From assembly GCA_964516805.1 (NCBI GenBank), contig CAZEXI010000009.1, positions 1 through 52,409 of the forward strand: a stretch of 52,409 nt of DNA, written 5' to 3'. This stretch comes from CAYSTL01 sp964516805 (GTDB lineage Archaea; Thermoplasmatota; Thermoplasmata; Halarchaeoplasmatales; Halarchaeoplasmataceae). Position numbers and translations under genes: made by a program. Shown here piece by piece: positions 24,858 to 35,063 of this stretch (its first letter is position 1; every line of letters starts with the position of its first letter). The notes beneath the pieces were generated by a model that saw only the letters and a list, made by a program, of their open reading frames with translations, was not told the origin of the DNA and ran no database searches.

Positions 24858-27800
24858 ATGGGAAAAAAATACACTTATGTTGTGATATTTTTGTTGATAT
24901 TCAGTTCAATAGTTTTTGTTGGAACAGAGATCACTATAGGATACGAGATTAATGGACCTATAAGAATTGATAGTAACAGTGAATTTCATAGTATAGCTGC
25001 TTCAGAAGGATGGGTTGGATCAGGTACCTCAGGAGATCCGTACATAATTGATAATTATGAGATCGATGGGAATGGTACTGAAGATTGTGTCTATATTGGG
25101 AATACAACAGTTCATTTTATATTAGAAAACAATCACTTTTATAATTCAAGTAATGTTGCACCTCATTCGTCTCCATCTGGTTTATTTTTCAATAACGTTA
25201 CTAATGGTGTTATCAGAAATAATAAACTCATTGATAATAACAGAGGTATAACGTTGAATAACTCTCATGATTTGATTATAGATAAAAATGATATAGAAAA
25301 TAATACGGAAACTGGTATCTATATGTCTTATTCTGAGAACAATACCATCGACGAGAATCATCTTTACAGCAATAATAAGGGTATGCTACTTTTTACTGAT
25401 AATAACTATAACAATATAACAAATAATCGTATAGAAGAAAATAATGAAGGGATATTAGCAGGTCCCACGATCAAAAAAGGCTCCGAGTATAATCTTATTA
25501 AAAACAACAAAATCTTGAACAATTCTAATGAAGGTTTAAATATGAATCATTATTGTGATAATAATGAAATAACTCTAAATCACATCTATAATAATTCGAT
25601 AGGTATATATCAGCACTGGGTCTCTAATTATATACATAATAATACTATCGATAACAGTAGTGAGGATGGTATCCAACTTAGAAATTCAAATAAAAATATT
25701 ATTGAATACAATGATATAACCAATTCTAATGATAAAGGATTAATGCTGTGGGGGTCCGATAAAAACAATATTTATAGAAATAATTTTTCATTTAACATGG
25801 ATGGGATTTACAGTTCATTTGATGGTGGGAATTTAGCTTTAAACAACACCATAATTAGTAATGAATTCTTCGAAAATGAAGATGGTGTCGTTCTATGGTA
25901 TGAAAGTCTCAATAATACAATTGTCAAAAATTCATTTATTAACAACACTGACTACAGTATATGGATAAGAGAAAGTAGCAATAATAACCTAGTTGAAAAT
26001 AATAATATCATGAAAGGGTCTTATGGAATCTATCTTCAGGAGTCACATAATTGTGATATAATATTAAATAATATCTATGGGTGCACAAGACAGGGTATTC
26101 AATTATTTAATTCTAATACTTCATACATATATAAAAATGAGATTAAAAATATTGATGGGTCAAATGATCGCGGGATCTATATCAGAGAATTATCTACTCA
26201 TAATTTGGTAATAGAAAACGATGTTCATAATAACAATCAAGGGATTTTCTTAAGTGATGGTGGAGGATTTTATGGTTATCCTCAATATAATATGATTAGT
26301 GATAACATGATCTATGATAATCTTGATGCAGGGGTCTTTATAGATGATTGTAATTTTAATACTGTAGATAAGAACGAGATATACAATAATTATCACGGAA
26401 TTTACCTTTCAAGATCCAATATAACTAAAATATCAAATAATCATATCTATGGAGGGCATATGAAGGGTATACAATTTTTTGAATCCCACAAAAATAAACA
26501 AGTGAATAGTAACTATGTTTATGATAATATTAGAGGTATATACCTTGAAAATTCAAATAATAATTCATTCTTTGGAAATACAATAAAAAATAATTCAGAT
26601 GGGATAAGATTGAGGGACTCAAGTGATCATAATATTATTAAATTAAATGATTTCATTGACAATGGATATGGATCATATGCATATAAATCGAATGATAGTT
26701 TAATTTATCTTAATAACTACATCAACAATTCAGATGAAAATGCCATGGAAAATACAGCTCATAATTACTACAACGGTTCCAGTCTTGGTAACTACTGGGA
26801 TGATTATACTGGAAGTGATTCTGATGGTGATGGGATTGGAGACACGACTCATGACATTCCAGGAGGTATGAGTACGGATTATTATCCACTATGGGACATT
26901 TACGATGATAATATCTATTGGGTAGAAGAAGGAGGGACAGGTGATGGGAAGATAGAAGGAAACCCTGCAGGAAACATATCTTTTGTGGTAGACAATTACG
27001 ACCTTACAGACTCCATAGTTAATGTAAAAACTGGTTCATATGACGAGCTAAATGAGAACTACCCATTAACAATAGATGACAACAATGTCACTTTTAAAGC
27101 AATCAATGGAACTGATGAAACATTTATCATAAGTGGAGGCAGTGGAATTGGTTTTGATATCGATAGTTCATTTGTATCAATACATGGTTTCTCCATGACA
27201 AATTTTTCAAATGCATTCCATATAAACGGTGAAAATATAACGATCAAAAACAACAATATTTATAATAACAATGCTAACGGTTTATACAGCTTATCATCTT
27301 CAAATATTACGACCAAAGATAATCATTTCTATGATAATTCTGCTGAAGACATATATTTATTCCAAGTTGATGATTCCGTAGTTCAGGGTAATAAAATCGA
27401 TCAAAGTGGTGATGAATCCATTTATTTACATCAAAGCAATAACATTACAGTTGTATCAAACTCTATGACAAATTCTTCCATGGGAGGAATATACGTTAGA
27501 GAAAGTTTTGAAAATGAGATACTAGAGAACATTATTTCAAACAGTTCTTATGGAATTACGTTGTATCAGGAAAGCCATTATAACTATGTTCAAAATAATC
27601 GTATGAACGATATAGATAATCGTGGTATAGACGTTATGTCTTCTGAAAATAATACAATCGAAAATAATGAAATAAAGGTAAGTTATTCAGGTGTGTTCGT
27701 AATTGACTCTGATAATAATACGGTTACAGATAATACTGTTGAAGATAGCGGTTATCAGGGAATACGTATTGATACCAGTGACAATAATGTTGTTCATAAT

Positions 27801-30800
27801 AATATGGTTAAAAATTCTACCACTGAAAACGGAATCTGGGTCAAATCAGATAAAAGTATAATCTCTCATAATTTTGTGTATAACTGTAGTTATGGTATAA
27901 CTTTTTATTCGACAACAAATTCAACAGTGCATAATAACACTGTAAGATCAAGCCAAATGAAAGGTATAAGATTGGACAAATCTGATAATAATGAAGTGAA
28001 CGATAACACTGTTACATCCAACGAAGATGGTATCTATATCTCAGATTCTCAATTTAATATTATTTCTGGGAACACTGCTGAAGAAAATTTCAATCATGGA
28101 ATTTATCTTAATGGAGTTTCTGATAATGAAGTTATAGATAATACTGCTAATTCAAATAAGATAAATGGGATATACCTGGATAATGCGAATAATAATACAA
28201 TTTCTGCAAATACTGTTGATACAAATGAAGAAAGTGGGATCTATATTGAAGGATCAAACGATGTTTCAATTTTAGGAAATAATCTTAGTTCTAACAATTA
28301 TTCAGCGATAGTTCTAGAGATGTGTAAGGAAAATTCTCTTTCAAATAATGTGATGACAGATAATGGAATAAGGATAATTGGATATCAACTCATTTACTGG
28401 AATACACATTCCATAGGATCATCTAACGAAGTCAATGGTAAATCAGTAGAGTATATTAAAGATCAAAATAGTGGATCAGTTTCAAATGATGCTGGTCAGG
28501 TTATAATAGTTAACTCTAGGTATATCGATGTTGAGAGTCAAGATCTTTTCTCAGCATCTATCGGGTTACAGATCGCTTATTCGGATAATAATACACTTTC
28601 TAGTAGCACAATATCAGAAAACTCACTATATGGTATATATCTTTACGAATCACAGGATAATTTACTAACAGATAATAATATAACATCTAACAATATAGGT
28701 ATTTACCTCCATATATCGAATGAAAATATAGTTAGAAACAGTACAATAAGTAACAGCCAGGATAAAGGAATAGATTATTCCAACAGCAACGATAACAAGA
28801 TATATCATAATAATTTTGAAAACAATTCCAGACATGTAAGAGATTACTACAATAATATCTATGATGATGGTTATCCCTCCGGAGGTAATTACTGGGATAC
28901 TTATGATGGAGAAGATAGATATTCTGGAACAGATCAAAATTTACCTGGAAGAGATGGTATTGGAGATTCAAGTTATTCTATAGGGACTAACAATGATAAT
29001 TATCCGTTGATGGTATCATGGCCAATGGATAACATACCACCCGTGATCTCGTCAGTCTCAGTCACAGATGTTTCTACAACATCAGTAACTATTACTTGGC
29101 AAACTGATGAAGCCAGTGACAGTATGGTCAACTATTCTGAAAATCCCGATCTTTCCGATCATCTGTCCGTCTATCAATATGAGTTTGTTACTTCCCATTC
29201 TGTCGAAATAGAAGGATTGGATTTGAACACTACTTATTATTTTGAAGTACTATCAAATGATACTTTAGGTAATAAAGTAAAGGCAGATAATGAGGGCAAT
29301 TATTATTCATTTACAACATCATCTATCCCACTATTAGAGATAACAGACCTGACTTCTGGAGAACCTACCACAGGTGATAATTTTACTTTGGAGATGGATG
29401 TGAACGAGGATTCTAGAGTGTCAGAAGTATTCTTTAAATGGGGATTTGACGGTTCAATTAGTAATAATGAATCTATTAGTCATTCAATTGACACATGGTC
29501 GAAAACTATAGACGTACCCAGCGATGCATCGAATATTAGCTATTCTTTCCACGTTAGATATGATTCAGCGGAGTGGATATCTACAAATGTAGTTGAAATA
29601 AGTGTGACTGATAACGATGCACCGATCATATCTATGCAGATTCCAAATGCTATAAAAGTCAATGAAACTGCTAATATGTCTGGAAGTGGTTCTTACGATA
29701 ATATAGGTATAAAAAATTATACGTGGGAGATCGAAGAGCTCAGTGAGTTATTATATGGTCCGACTCAGAGTTACAGATTCCATAATACTGGCAATTATAC
29801 TGTAAGATTGACTATATCTGATAAAACTGGAAACGAAGCTTCTTTGACTAGAAATATAAAAGTATTATCTTACACACCAAGTGTAGTTGAAGGGATAGTG
29901 GTCGATTCTGAGAGTAATCCTATAGAAGGTGCCGCAGTTTACTTCGATTCTGGTGAAAATATTACTACTGGGCCTGATGGAAATTTTTCAACAGAGGTAA
30001 CACATGGAGACAGAACTTTAACGGTCGTTAAATCCGGTTATCTTAATTATTCTAGAGAAATTTATGTTGAACGTGAATCTACACTAGATGTGGGAACAAT
30101 AATGTTAGAAAAATATGTTAAAATAGTAAATTACAAGCCAGTTGGAGAAAAAGTACAAGTTGAGTCGATAATAGAGATACAATATTCGGATGATATTATG
30201 TCAGCTGAGGTAGATGTTAAAAATTTACCAGGTGATACGGAAATTTATGGTAATAACGTAACGTTTACTCCATCAAGTCAAATGGAATATGATACAGCTT
30301 ACATTGTATATGTCAACGCTACTGATATGAATGGAAATAAGTTGGACATTTTCACTTGGAGTTTTACTACTAAATCAGACGATGTGCTTCCATCAGTTAT
30401 TGATTATAAACCGGTTGGAAATCAGATTCCAATAGATTCTCTTATTGAGATACAATATTCTGATTATATTATGTATGCAGAGGTAATAGTGACTGATTTA
30501 TCAGGTGAGGTAAAATATGCTGATACTAACGTAACTTATACACCTCAAAGTGACATGGAATATGATACAACATATAATGTATATGTTAACGCTACAGATA
30601 TGGACGGTAATAACCTAGAGATGTTTACATGGAGTTTTACAACTGAATCAGATGATCAGGAAGAATATGGATATGTCGAAGGAAGAATAACTGACAAGGA
30701 TAACAATCCTTTAAGTGGCGCTACAGTTTCATTTGATTCTGGAGAAGAATTTACAACTGATGAAAATGGATTTTTCAGCGGTCAGGTAAAATCAGGTAGC

Positions 30801-31244
30801 AGAGAGATAACTGTTATTTCAGATAATTACGAGACCTTTACAGATACTTTAGATATAGAAAAGGATCAAGCTATAAATTTAGATGAGATAGTCATGCAGG
30901 AAAAAGATACTGGTGATGGAAACGGTGACGATCAAGAATCAGATTCAGAGGGAATTGGTAAGACTTTGCAAGATAATATTGCGTATATAATAATTGCATT
31001 GATCATAGCTATCGCCTTGGTAATCCTTATAATTAAAAAAAGAGGTGAGCCGGTTGAAGAGAGTGAAGACTTGATTAAAGAAGATGAACAAGAATTTATA
31101 GAAGATGAAGAAGCTGAGTTTGATATCGAGGAAGAAGATGAGAATTATTTTGGTGAAGAAGAAAATGAAGTCGACTTTACCTCTGATGAGAAAGTAGATT
31201 TTAAATCTGAAGAAGAATCATCTGAGGGTTTTCAGGATGATTAA
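24858..31244 (+). CDS. Giant NosD-like surface protein: two beta-helices, FN3, PKD, Big_5 and carboxypeptidase-regulatory domains, C-terminal anchor
   Basis: About 2,128 residues. A signal peptide (YVVIFLLIFSSIVFVG) precedes INGPIRIDSNSEFHSIAA, an opening common in Thermoplasmatota surface proteins. Right-handed beta-helix block 1 runs to about residue 640 and ends in LGNYWDDYTGSDSDGDGIGD; block 2 runs from about 700 to 1340 and ends in GGNYWDTYDG. Then come an FN3-like domain (from PPVISSVSVTDVS, about 1394), an Ig-like region, PKD (SYDNIGIKNYTW), a CarboxypepD_reg fold (VEGIVVDSESNPIEGAAV), two Big_5 repeats (VNYKPVG, IDYKPVG) and a second regulatory fold. One membrane helix at about 2041-2061 and an acidic cytoplasmic tail end it. 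Dozens of N-glycosylation sequons. The ATG follows GTGAT; the in-frame GTG at 24849 is inside that site. Confidence 0.9.
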   Translation: MGKKYTYVVIFLLIFSSIVFVGTEITIGYEINGPIRIDSNSEFHSIAASEGWVGSGTSGDPYIIDNYEIDGNGTEDCVYIGNTTVHFILENNHFYNSSNVAPHSSPSGLFFNNVTNGVIRNNKLIDNNRGITLNNSHDLIIDKNDIENNTETGIYMSYSENNTIDENHLYSNNKGMLLFTDNNYNNITNNRIEENNEGILAGPTIKKGSEYNLIKNNKILNNSNEGLNMNHYCDNNEITLNHIYNNSIGIYQHWVSNYIHNNTIDNSSEDGIQLRNSNKNIIEYNDITNSNDKGLMLWGSDKNNIYRNNFSFNMDGIYSSFDGGNLALNNTIISNEFFENEDGVVLWYESLNNTIVKNSFINNTDYSIWIRESSNNNLVENNNIMKGSYGIYLQESHNCDIILNNIYGCTRQGIQLFNSNTSYIYKNEIKNIDGSNDRGIYIRELSTHNLVIENDVHNNNQGIFLSDGGGFYGYPQYNMISDNMIYDNLDAGVFIDDCNFNTVDKNEIYNNYHGIYLSRSNITKISNNHIYGGHMKGIQFFESHKNKQVNSNYVYDNIRGIYLENSNNNSFFGNTIKNNSDGIRLRDSSDHNIIKLNDFIDNGYGSYAYKSNDSLIYLNNYINNSDENAMENTAHNYYNGSSLGNYWDDYTGSDSDGDGIGDTTHDIPGGMSTDYYPLWDIYDDNIYWVEEGGTGDGKIEGNPAGNISFVVDNYDLTDSIVNVKTGSYDELNENYPLTIDDNNVTFKAINGTDETFIISGGSGIGFDIDSSFVSIHGFSMTNFSNAFHINGENITIKNNNIYNNNANGLYSLSSSNITTKDNHFYDNSAEDIYLFQVDDSVVQGNKIDQSGDESIYLHQSNNITVVSNSMTNSSMGGIYVRESFENEILENIISNSSYGITLYQESHYNYVQNNRMNDIDNRGIDVMSSENNTIENNEIKVSYSGVFVIDSDNNTVTDNTVEDSGYQGIRIDTSDNNVVHNNMVKNSTTENGIWVKSDKSIISHNFVYNCSYGITFYSTTNSTVHNNTVRSSQMKGIRLDKSDNNEVNDNTVTSNEDGIYISDSQFNIISGNTAEENFNHGIYLNGVSDNEVIDNTANSNKINGIYLDNANNNTISANTVDTNEESGIYIEGSNDVSILGNNLSSNNYSAIVLEMCKENSLSNNVMTDNGIRIIGYQLIYWNTHSIGSSNEVNGKSVEYIKDQNSGSVSNDAGQVIIVNSRYIDVESQDLFSASIGLQIAYSDNNTLSSSTISENSLYGIYLYESQDNLLTDNNITSNNIGIYLHISNENIVRNSTISNSQDKGIDYSNSNDNKIYHNNFENNSRHVRDYYNNIYDDGYPSGGNYWDTYDGEDRYSGTDQNLPGRDGIGDSSYSIGTNNDNYPLMVSWPMDNIPPVISSVSVTDVSTTSVTITWQTDEASDSMVNYSENPDLSDHLSVYQYEFVTSHSVEIEGLDLNTTYYFEVLSNDTLGNKVKADNEGNYYSFTTSSIPLLEITDLTSGEPTTGDNFTLEMDVNEDSRVSEVFFKWGFDGSISNNESISHSIDTWSKTIDVPSDASNISYSFHVRYDSAEWISTNVVEISVTDNDAPIISMQIPNAIKVNETANMSGSGSYDNIGIKNYTWEIEELSELLYGPTQSYRFHNTGNYTVRLTISDKTGNEASLTRNIKVLSYTPSVVEGIVVDSESNPIEGAAVYFDSGENITTGPDGNFSTEVTHGDRTLTVVKSGYLNYSREIYVERESTLDVGTIMLEKYVKIVNYKPVGEKVQVESIIEIQYSDDIMSAEVDVKNLPGDTEIYGNNVTFTPSSQMEYDTAYIVYVNATDMNGNKLDIFTWSFTTKSDDVLPSVIDYKPVGNQIPIDSLIEIQYSDYIMYAEVIVTDLSGEVKYADTNVTYTPQSDMEYDTTYNVYVNATDMDGNNLEMFTWSFTTESDDQEEYGYVEGRITDKDNNPLSGATVSFDSGEEFTTDENGFFSGQVKSGSREITVISDNYETFTDTLDIEKDQAINLDEIVMQEKDTGDGNGDDQESDSEGIGKTLQDNIAYIIIALIIAIALVILIIKKRGEPVEESEDLIKEDEQEFIEDEEAEFDIEEEDENYFGEEENEVDFTSDEKVDFKSEEESSEGFQDD

Positions 31245-31253
31245 AAGATATAC

Positions 31254-31394
31254 TTATAATAAGTAGTACCAGATGAAAACAACAACTCCAATTATAATAG
31301 CTATGATAGCCCAGATCTGACCTATAGTTACAAGAAGATATAGTTTAGCTTTCTTTTCAGGAGTGTCGAAATACTCCTCTATTAGATTTTTCAA
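31254..31394 (-). CDS. 46-residue single-pass membrane protein downstream of ATPase subunit D
   Basis: A short frame on the minus strand begins at TTG 31394 after GGTGGT (31398-31403) and stops at TAA 31254-31256. The product begins MKNLIEEYFDTPEKKAKLY and continues with a 24-residue hydrophobic helix (LVTIGQIWAIIAIIIGV then VVFIWYYLL). The charged N-terminus and single helix suggest a small subunit or assembly helper. It starts 23 bp after the stop of the ATPase subunit D gene, so the two are probably cotranscribed. I do not recognise the family. Confidence 0.7.
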   Translation of the reverse strand: MKNLIEEYFDTPEKKAKLYLLVTIGQIWAIIAIIIGVVVFIWYYLL

Positions 31395-31417
31395 ACTACC
31401 ACCGATTTATAATAAAG

Positions 31418-32050
31418 CTATTGTTCCTGCTCTTCCAATATCGATTTGATCTTTTTCCTTCTGAAGAAGTCCTCTCTTTCTCTTTCTTCTAACTGTCTTT
31501 CGATGTATTTAATGGTGGCTTCAAGCTTAGGGATATAGTTGTATTCTAAAGAATTTACCCTTCTCTTTGCTTTCTCTATCTCATCTGCTAGTTTGTCTAA
31601 TTTACCTTCTACTTCGGATAATTTTAATGATATTTCTAAAGCTTCTCTGAAATCATCTACCGCTTCGTCTAACTTTACTGTTGTATCTGCATAACCATAA
31701 AACTTTTCATCAGGAACTTCAGGCTTTAATTCAGGAACTTTTACACCCATAATATTTGAAGATTCGATAAGGACTCCTCCCATGGGCTTAGCACCATCAG
31801 CGATGGATTCTATCTCACCTTTTCCCATGAGCATCTGTGCTTCTATTAGCGAATCATAGCTGTTTTCTAGTTTCTCTTCGAGATCATCTCTCAGTTTCTT
31901 TCTTTTATCGACTATATTGAAGAATTCGTTTATGAGTGCGTCTTTCTTTTCACTTAAAAGATCGTGTCCATTCTCAGCAAGCATTTTTCGCTTTCTTATC
32001 CTGAGAAGTTCCATCCTCGTTGGTTTTACGTCCTCTAGTCTATCAGCCAT
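31418..32050 (-). CDS. atpD: A/V-type ATP synthase subunit D
   Basis: 210 residues, almost entirely helical coiled coil, as expected for the central rotor stalk subunit that links the A3B3 head to the membrane ring. The N-terminus MADRLEDVKPTRMELLRIRK and the C-terminal RVNSLEYNYIPKLEATIKYI are family signatures. The other ATPase genes are not in the window, so subunit D is detached from the main operon and paired instead with the small membrane gene at 31254-31394. Confidence 0.92.
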   Translation of the reverse strand: MADRLEDVKPTRMELLRIRKRKMLAENGHDLLSEKKDALINEFFNIVDKRKKLRDDLEEKLENSYDSLIEAQMLMGKGEIESIADGAKPMGGVLIESSNIMGVKVPELKPEVPDEKFYGYADTTVKLDEAVDDFREALEISLKLSEVEGKLDKLADEIEKAKRRVNSLEYNYIPKLEATIKYIERQLEEREREDFFRRKKIKSILEEQEQ

Positions 32051-32162
32051 TGTTAGAGCATGAGTAAAACATATATTATATATTTTCTCCCTCTAATTCT
32101 TTTTATCAAGCTTTAATTAATCTTATATACTTATAAATACATATCTTATCGGGTGATTAGAT

Positions 32163-33248
32163 TTGAGATTGATTCCATCTAGGAAAAATAAAACAGAGGC
32201 AGGTTTACCTTCAGGAACTCTTATTCATGTTGGTGAAAGGAAGATGGAAGAGGTAAGAATAAATGTATTGGATTACAATTCTAAGGAATTGATCGTGAGT
32301 GAAATAGAGAATATAGAAGAGTGTAAAGTGTTTAAAGAAAAAGATACTGTTACCTGGATAAATATAGATGGACTACATGATATAGATTTGATACGTAATT
32401 TAGGTGATATGTATGACCTACACCCTCTTTTATTGGAAGATATATTGAATACGACTCAAAGACCTAAAGTTGAGTATTATGAGAATTATATCTTTTTTGT
32501 TTTAAAGATGATATATTTTGATAAATCTAAGGAAGAAGTGACTGCTGAACAGATAAGCATAGTTTTAGGAGATAGATTCGTAATTTCATTTCAGGAAAGT
32601 TCAGGGGATGTTTTTGACCCGATAAGAGAAAGGATCGAAAAATCCAAAGGTAGGATACGTAATAATGGTGCAGATTACCTGTCTTATGCTTTGATGGATG
32701 CTATAGTCGATAATTATTTCATCGTTCTTGAAAAGCTGGGAGTTTATATTGAAGATATCGAAAATGAATTGATAGAAGAACCTAAAATGGAAACGATGTA
32801 TTCAATACATTCATTAAAAAGAGAGATGATATTTTTAAGAAAATCTGTTTGGCCTTTAAGAGAAGTGATAAGTAATCTTATGAGGGAAGATTCTCCGTTG
32901 ATCGAAGAAAATACTGGTCTATTTTTAAGAGATCTATATGATCATACTATACAGGTTATTGATGCGATTGAAGCTTACAGAGATACACTTTCTGGACTTC
33001 TTGATCTGTATATGTCAAGTATCAGTAACAGGATGAACGAGGTGATGAAAGTGTTAACTATTATTGCTACCATATTCATACCCTTGACTTTTATTGCAGG
33101 AATATATGGAATGAATTTTGATCCAGCTTCATCTATATATAATATGCCAGAATTGGATTGGACCTATGGGTATCCTGGTGCACTTATAGCTATGCTGATC
33201 GTTTCTCTGTTGATGATATACTACTTTAGAAAAAAAGAATGGTTATAG
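32163..33248 (+). CDS. corA: CorA-type magnesium/cobalt transporter
   Basis: 361 residues. A long cytoplasmic alpha/beta and helical funnel (TVTWINIDGLHDIDLIRNLG, HPLLLEDILNTTQRPKVE) precedes two C-terminal membrane helices: IATIFIPLTFIAGIYGMNF, containing the GMN selectivity motif, and PGALIAMLIVSLLMIYYF. The tail FRKKEWL is positively charged as in the family. I accept the TTG at 32163 because GGGTGAT stands at 32151-32157. TATA-like CTTATAAATA lies upstream. A homopentamer is the known assembly. Confidence 0.94.
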   Translation: MRLIPSRKNKTEAGLPSGTLIHVGERKMEEVRINVLDYNSKELIVSEIENIEECKVFKEKDTVTWINIDGLHDIDLIRNLGDMYDLHPLLLEDILNTTQRPKVEYYENYIFFVLKMIYFDKSKEEVTAEQISIVLGDRFVISFQESSGDVFDPIRERIEKSKGRIRNNGADYLSYALMDAIVDNYFIVLEKLGVYIEDIENELIEEPKMETMYSIHSLKREMIFLRKSVWPLREVISNLMREDSPLIEENTGLFLRDLYDHTIQVIDAIEAYRDTLSGLLDLYMSSISNRMNEVMKVLTIIATIFIPLTFIAGIYGMNFDPASSIYNMPELDWTYGYPGALIAMLIVSLLMIYYFRKKEWL

Positions 33249-33719
33249 ATATTCTATAACTATTTCTGTTTCTGGTAAAAATTTTAGTTCATCTATTTTT
33301 TTCTTTATTTCTTCAACTTTCCAGAATTCACCTTTTTGGAATTCTTTATCTAAAAGGTTTATTTCATCTGGTGACACCTCTACTTTATAGAGGTTTACAT
33401 GTTCTATCTCTTCTTCTATATCTTTGATAAATGATCCTATTTTCTCATATTCTCCTTTAGTTCCAAGCTCTTCTTGCATCTCCGACATCAAGGCTTCCTC
33501 ATATGTTTTTCCAGATTTTACATGCCCTCCTAAAACTATACTCCAGTAACCTGGGAAGAAATCTTTGTTATCACTTCTTTTAGTAACAAGAATTTTGCCC
33601 TCCGGTGAGATCACAAAGAACATAACTGTTCGGTGTCTCAATCTCTTTTCGTGTACAACTTTTCGTGGTTTTTTGTCTATGACTTCATTGTTTTCATCGA
33701 TAACATCGAGATATTCCAT
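33243..33719 (-). CDS. Nudix hydrolase, IPP-isomerase-like subgroup
   Basis: 158 residues. The N-terminal YLDVIDENNEVIDKKPRKVV and RHRTVMFFVISPEGKILV resemble the YfcD/isopentenyl-diphosphate isomerase-like Nudix group. The Nudix box reads GGHVKSGKTYEEALMSEMQE then ELG; the two catalytic Glu of the EMQEE core are kept, but the first Glu and the Arg of the usual GX5EX7REUXEEXGU pattern are Lys and Ser. The substrate is unknown. Its end overlaps the convergent corA by 6 bp. Confidence 0.85.
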   Translation of the reverse strand: MEYLDVIDENNEVIDKKPRKVVHEKRLRHRTVMFFVISPEGKILVTKRSDNKDFFPGYWSIVLGGHVKSGKTYEEALMSEMQEELGTKGEYEKIGSFIKDIEEEIEHVNLYKVEVSPDEINLLDKEFQKGEFWKVEEIKKKIDELKFLPETEIVIEYL

Positions 33720-33807
33720 AAAATAGATAATTTATGTATGTTATATTAATTTAACACTTGTATAATCATGCAAACGTTTAAGTAATTTGTTTAATTGAGG
33801 TTTTTAG

Positions 33808-35061
33808 ATGAAAAAGGGCGATAAGCAAGAAAATTTTGGTTTTAAATCTATAATAACTGATCTGAGGTTAATGATAAAGAATAAAGAATTATTGATTCTC
33901 AGCTTTGCTATATTTGTAAGTATGCTCGGTTTTGGACTTATAATGCCCTTTTTACCTCAATATGCAAAGACTTACGGAGCATCAAAAACCCAGATAGGTA
34001 TGATGATGGGTTTGTTCGCTATTGTTAGGGTTTTTTCTTCACCCGTCGGTGGTAATCTAGCCGATAAAGTTGGGAGAAAACCTATCATGGTTGGTGGGAT
34101 GTTCCTTTATTTCATTGTTATGTTTCTTTTTGGTACGGCTGATAGTGTTTTAGAAATATTTCTTTATAGAGGAGCTCAAGGAGCTGCATCTGGACTAGTT
34201 TGGCCTGTCACTTATGCTTATGTTGGTGATATAGTAAAGGAGGAAGAAAGAGGCAAGGCAATGGGATTATATTCAATGAGCTTTGCTAGTGGTAACGCTG
34301 TTGGGCCTATAATGGGTGGAGTGATAGCAAGTCAATTTAACTTTTCAATGGCATTTTATGGGACTTCAATACTTGCACTTATGAGTGCTATTCTATTGCT
34401 CTTCGGTATTAAAGAGTCCTATGAAGGACAGAAAACAAAAACTAAGAAGAAAAAATCCATCTTTGCAATAAAAGATTTCAAATTAAGTAATTTTACAATA
34501 CATCCAAAAACGTTTTTAGCTTTAACCATCGGTTCATTCACAGTCTTTTTCGGTTTAGCCATGGTATTCCCTATGCTACCAATCTTTGCTGAAGAGGCTC
34601 TTGGGCTTACAACATTCCATATTGGAATGATATTCGCTGTGATAGGTACTGTACAATTTTTAGTAATGTTCCCTGCTGGCAGTTTAGCTGATAGGATAGG
34701 AAGAAAAAAATTGATAGTTTCTGGTAGTGTCATAGCAGCACTCTTCAGCGGGGCAATATCGCTATCTTTAGGTCTCTATACTTTGATGATAATAGTTGGA
34801 CTTTATACATTGGGTAGATCTTTAGCAAGGCCATCTTTTCCAGCATTTGTTACTTCATTAACACCAAAAGAACATAGAGGTATGGGAATGGGAGTTTATA
34901 CATTTGCCCAGAACATGGCTTGGGCTATAGGTTCAACAGCAAGTGGTCTTGTTGCCGATTATATCGGTATTAAATTTCCATTCATATTTGCATTAGGTGT
35001 TGGTATGATAGGCAGCTTGATAATATTGCTCAGAGTAGAAGAACCAGAACGTTTAGAATGA
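33808..35061 (+). CDS. Major facilitator superfamily transporter
   Basis: 417 residues with twelve predicted membrane helices in two halves. The cytoplasmic motif A appears in each half, as GGNLADKVGRKPIMVGG and AGSLADRIGRKKLIVSG. A charged central loop (GQKTKTKKKKSIFAIKDFK) separates the halves. Pattern and length suit a drug-type or small-molecule antiporter, substrate unknown. The ATG follows GAGGT at normal spacing. It ends 2 bp from the stop of the convergent HD gene. Confidence 0.88.
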   Translation: MKKGDKQENFGFKSIITDLRLMIKNKELLILSFAIFVSMLGFGLIMPFLPQYAKTYGASKTQIGMMMGLFAIVRVFSSPVGGNLADKVGRKPIMVGGMFLYFIVMFLFGTADSVLEIFLYRGAQGAASGLVWPVTYAYVGDIVKEEERGKAMGLYSMSFASGNAVGPIMGGVIASQFNFSMAFYGTSILALMSAILLLFGIKESYEGQKTKTKKKKSIFAIKDFKLSNFTIHPKTFLALTIGSFTVFFGLAMVFPMLPIFAEEALGLTTFHIGMIFAVIGTVQFLVMFPAGSLADRIGRKKLIVSGSVIAALFSGAISLSLGLYTLMIIVGLYTLGRSLARPSFPAFVTSLTPKEHRGMGMGVYTFAQNMAWAIGSTASGLVADYIGIKFPFIFALGVGMIGSLIILLRVEEPERLE

Positions 35062-35063
35062 TC

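Noticed and set aside
24858..31244. Dense AATAAT-type short repeats as a DNA repeat region
   Set aside because: They come from the Asn-rich turns of the beta-helix protein and are not regular at the DNA level.
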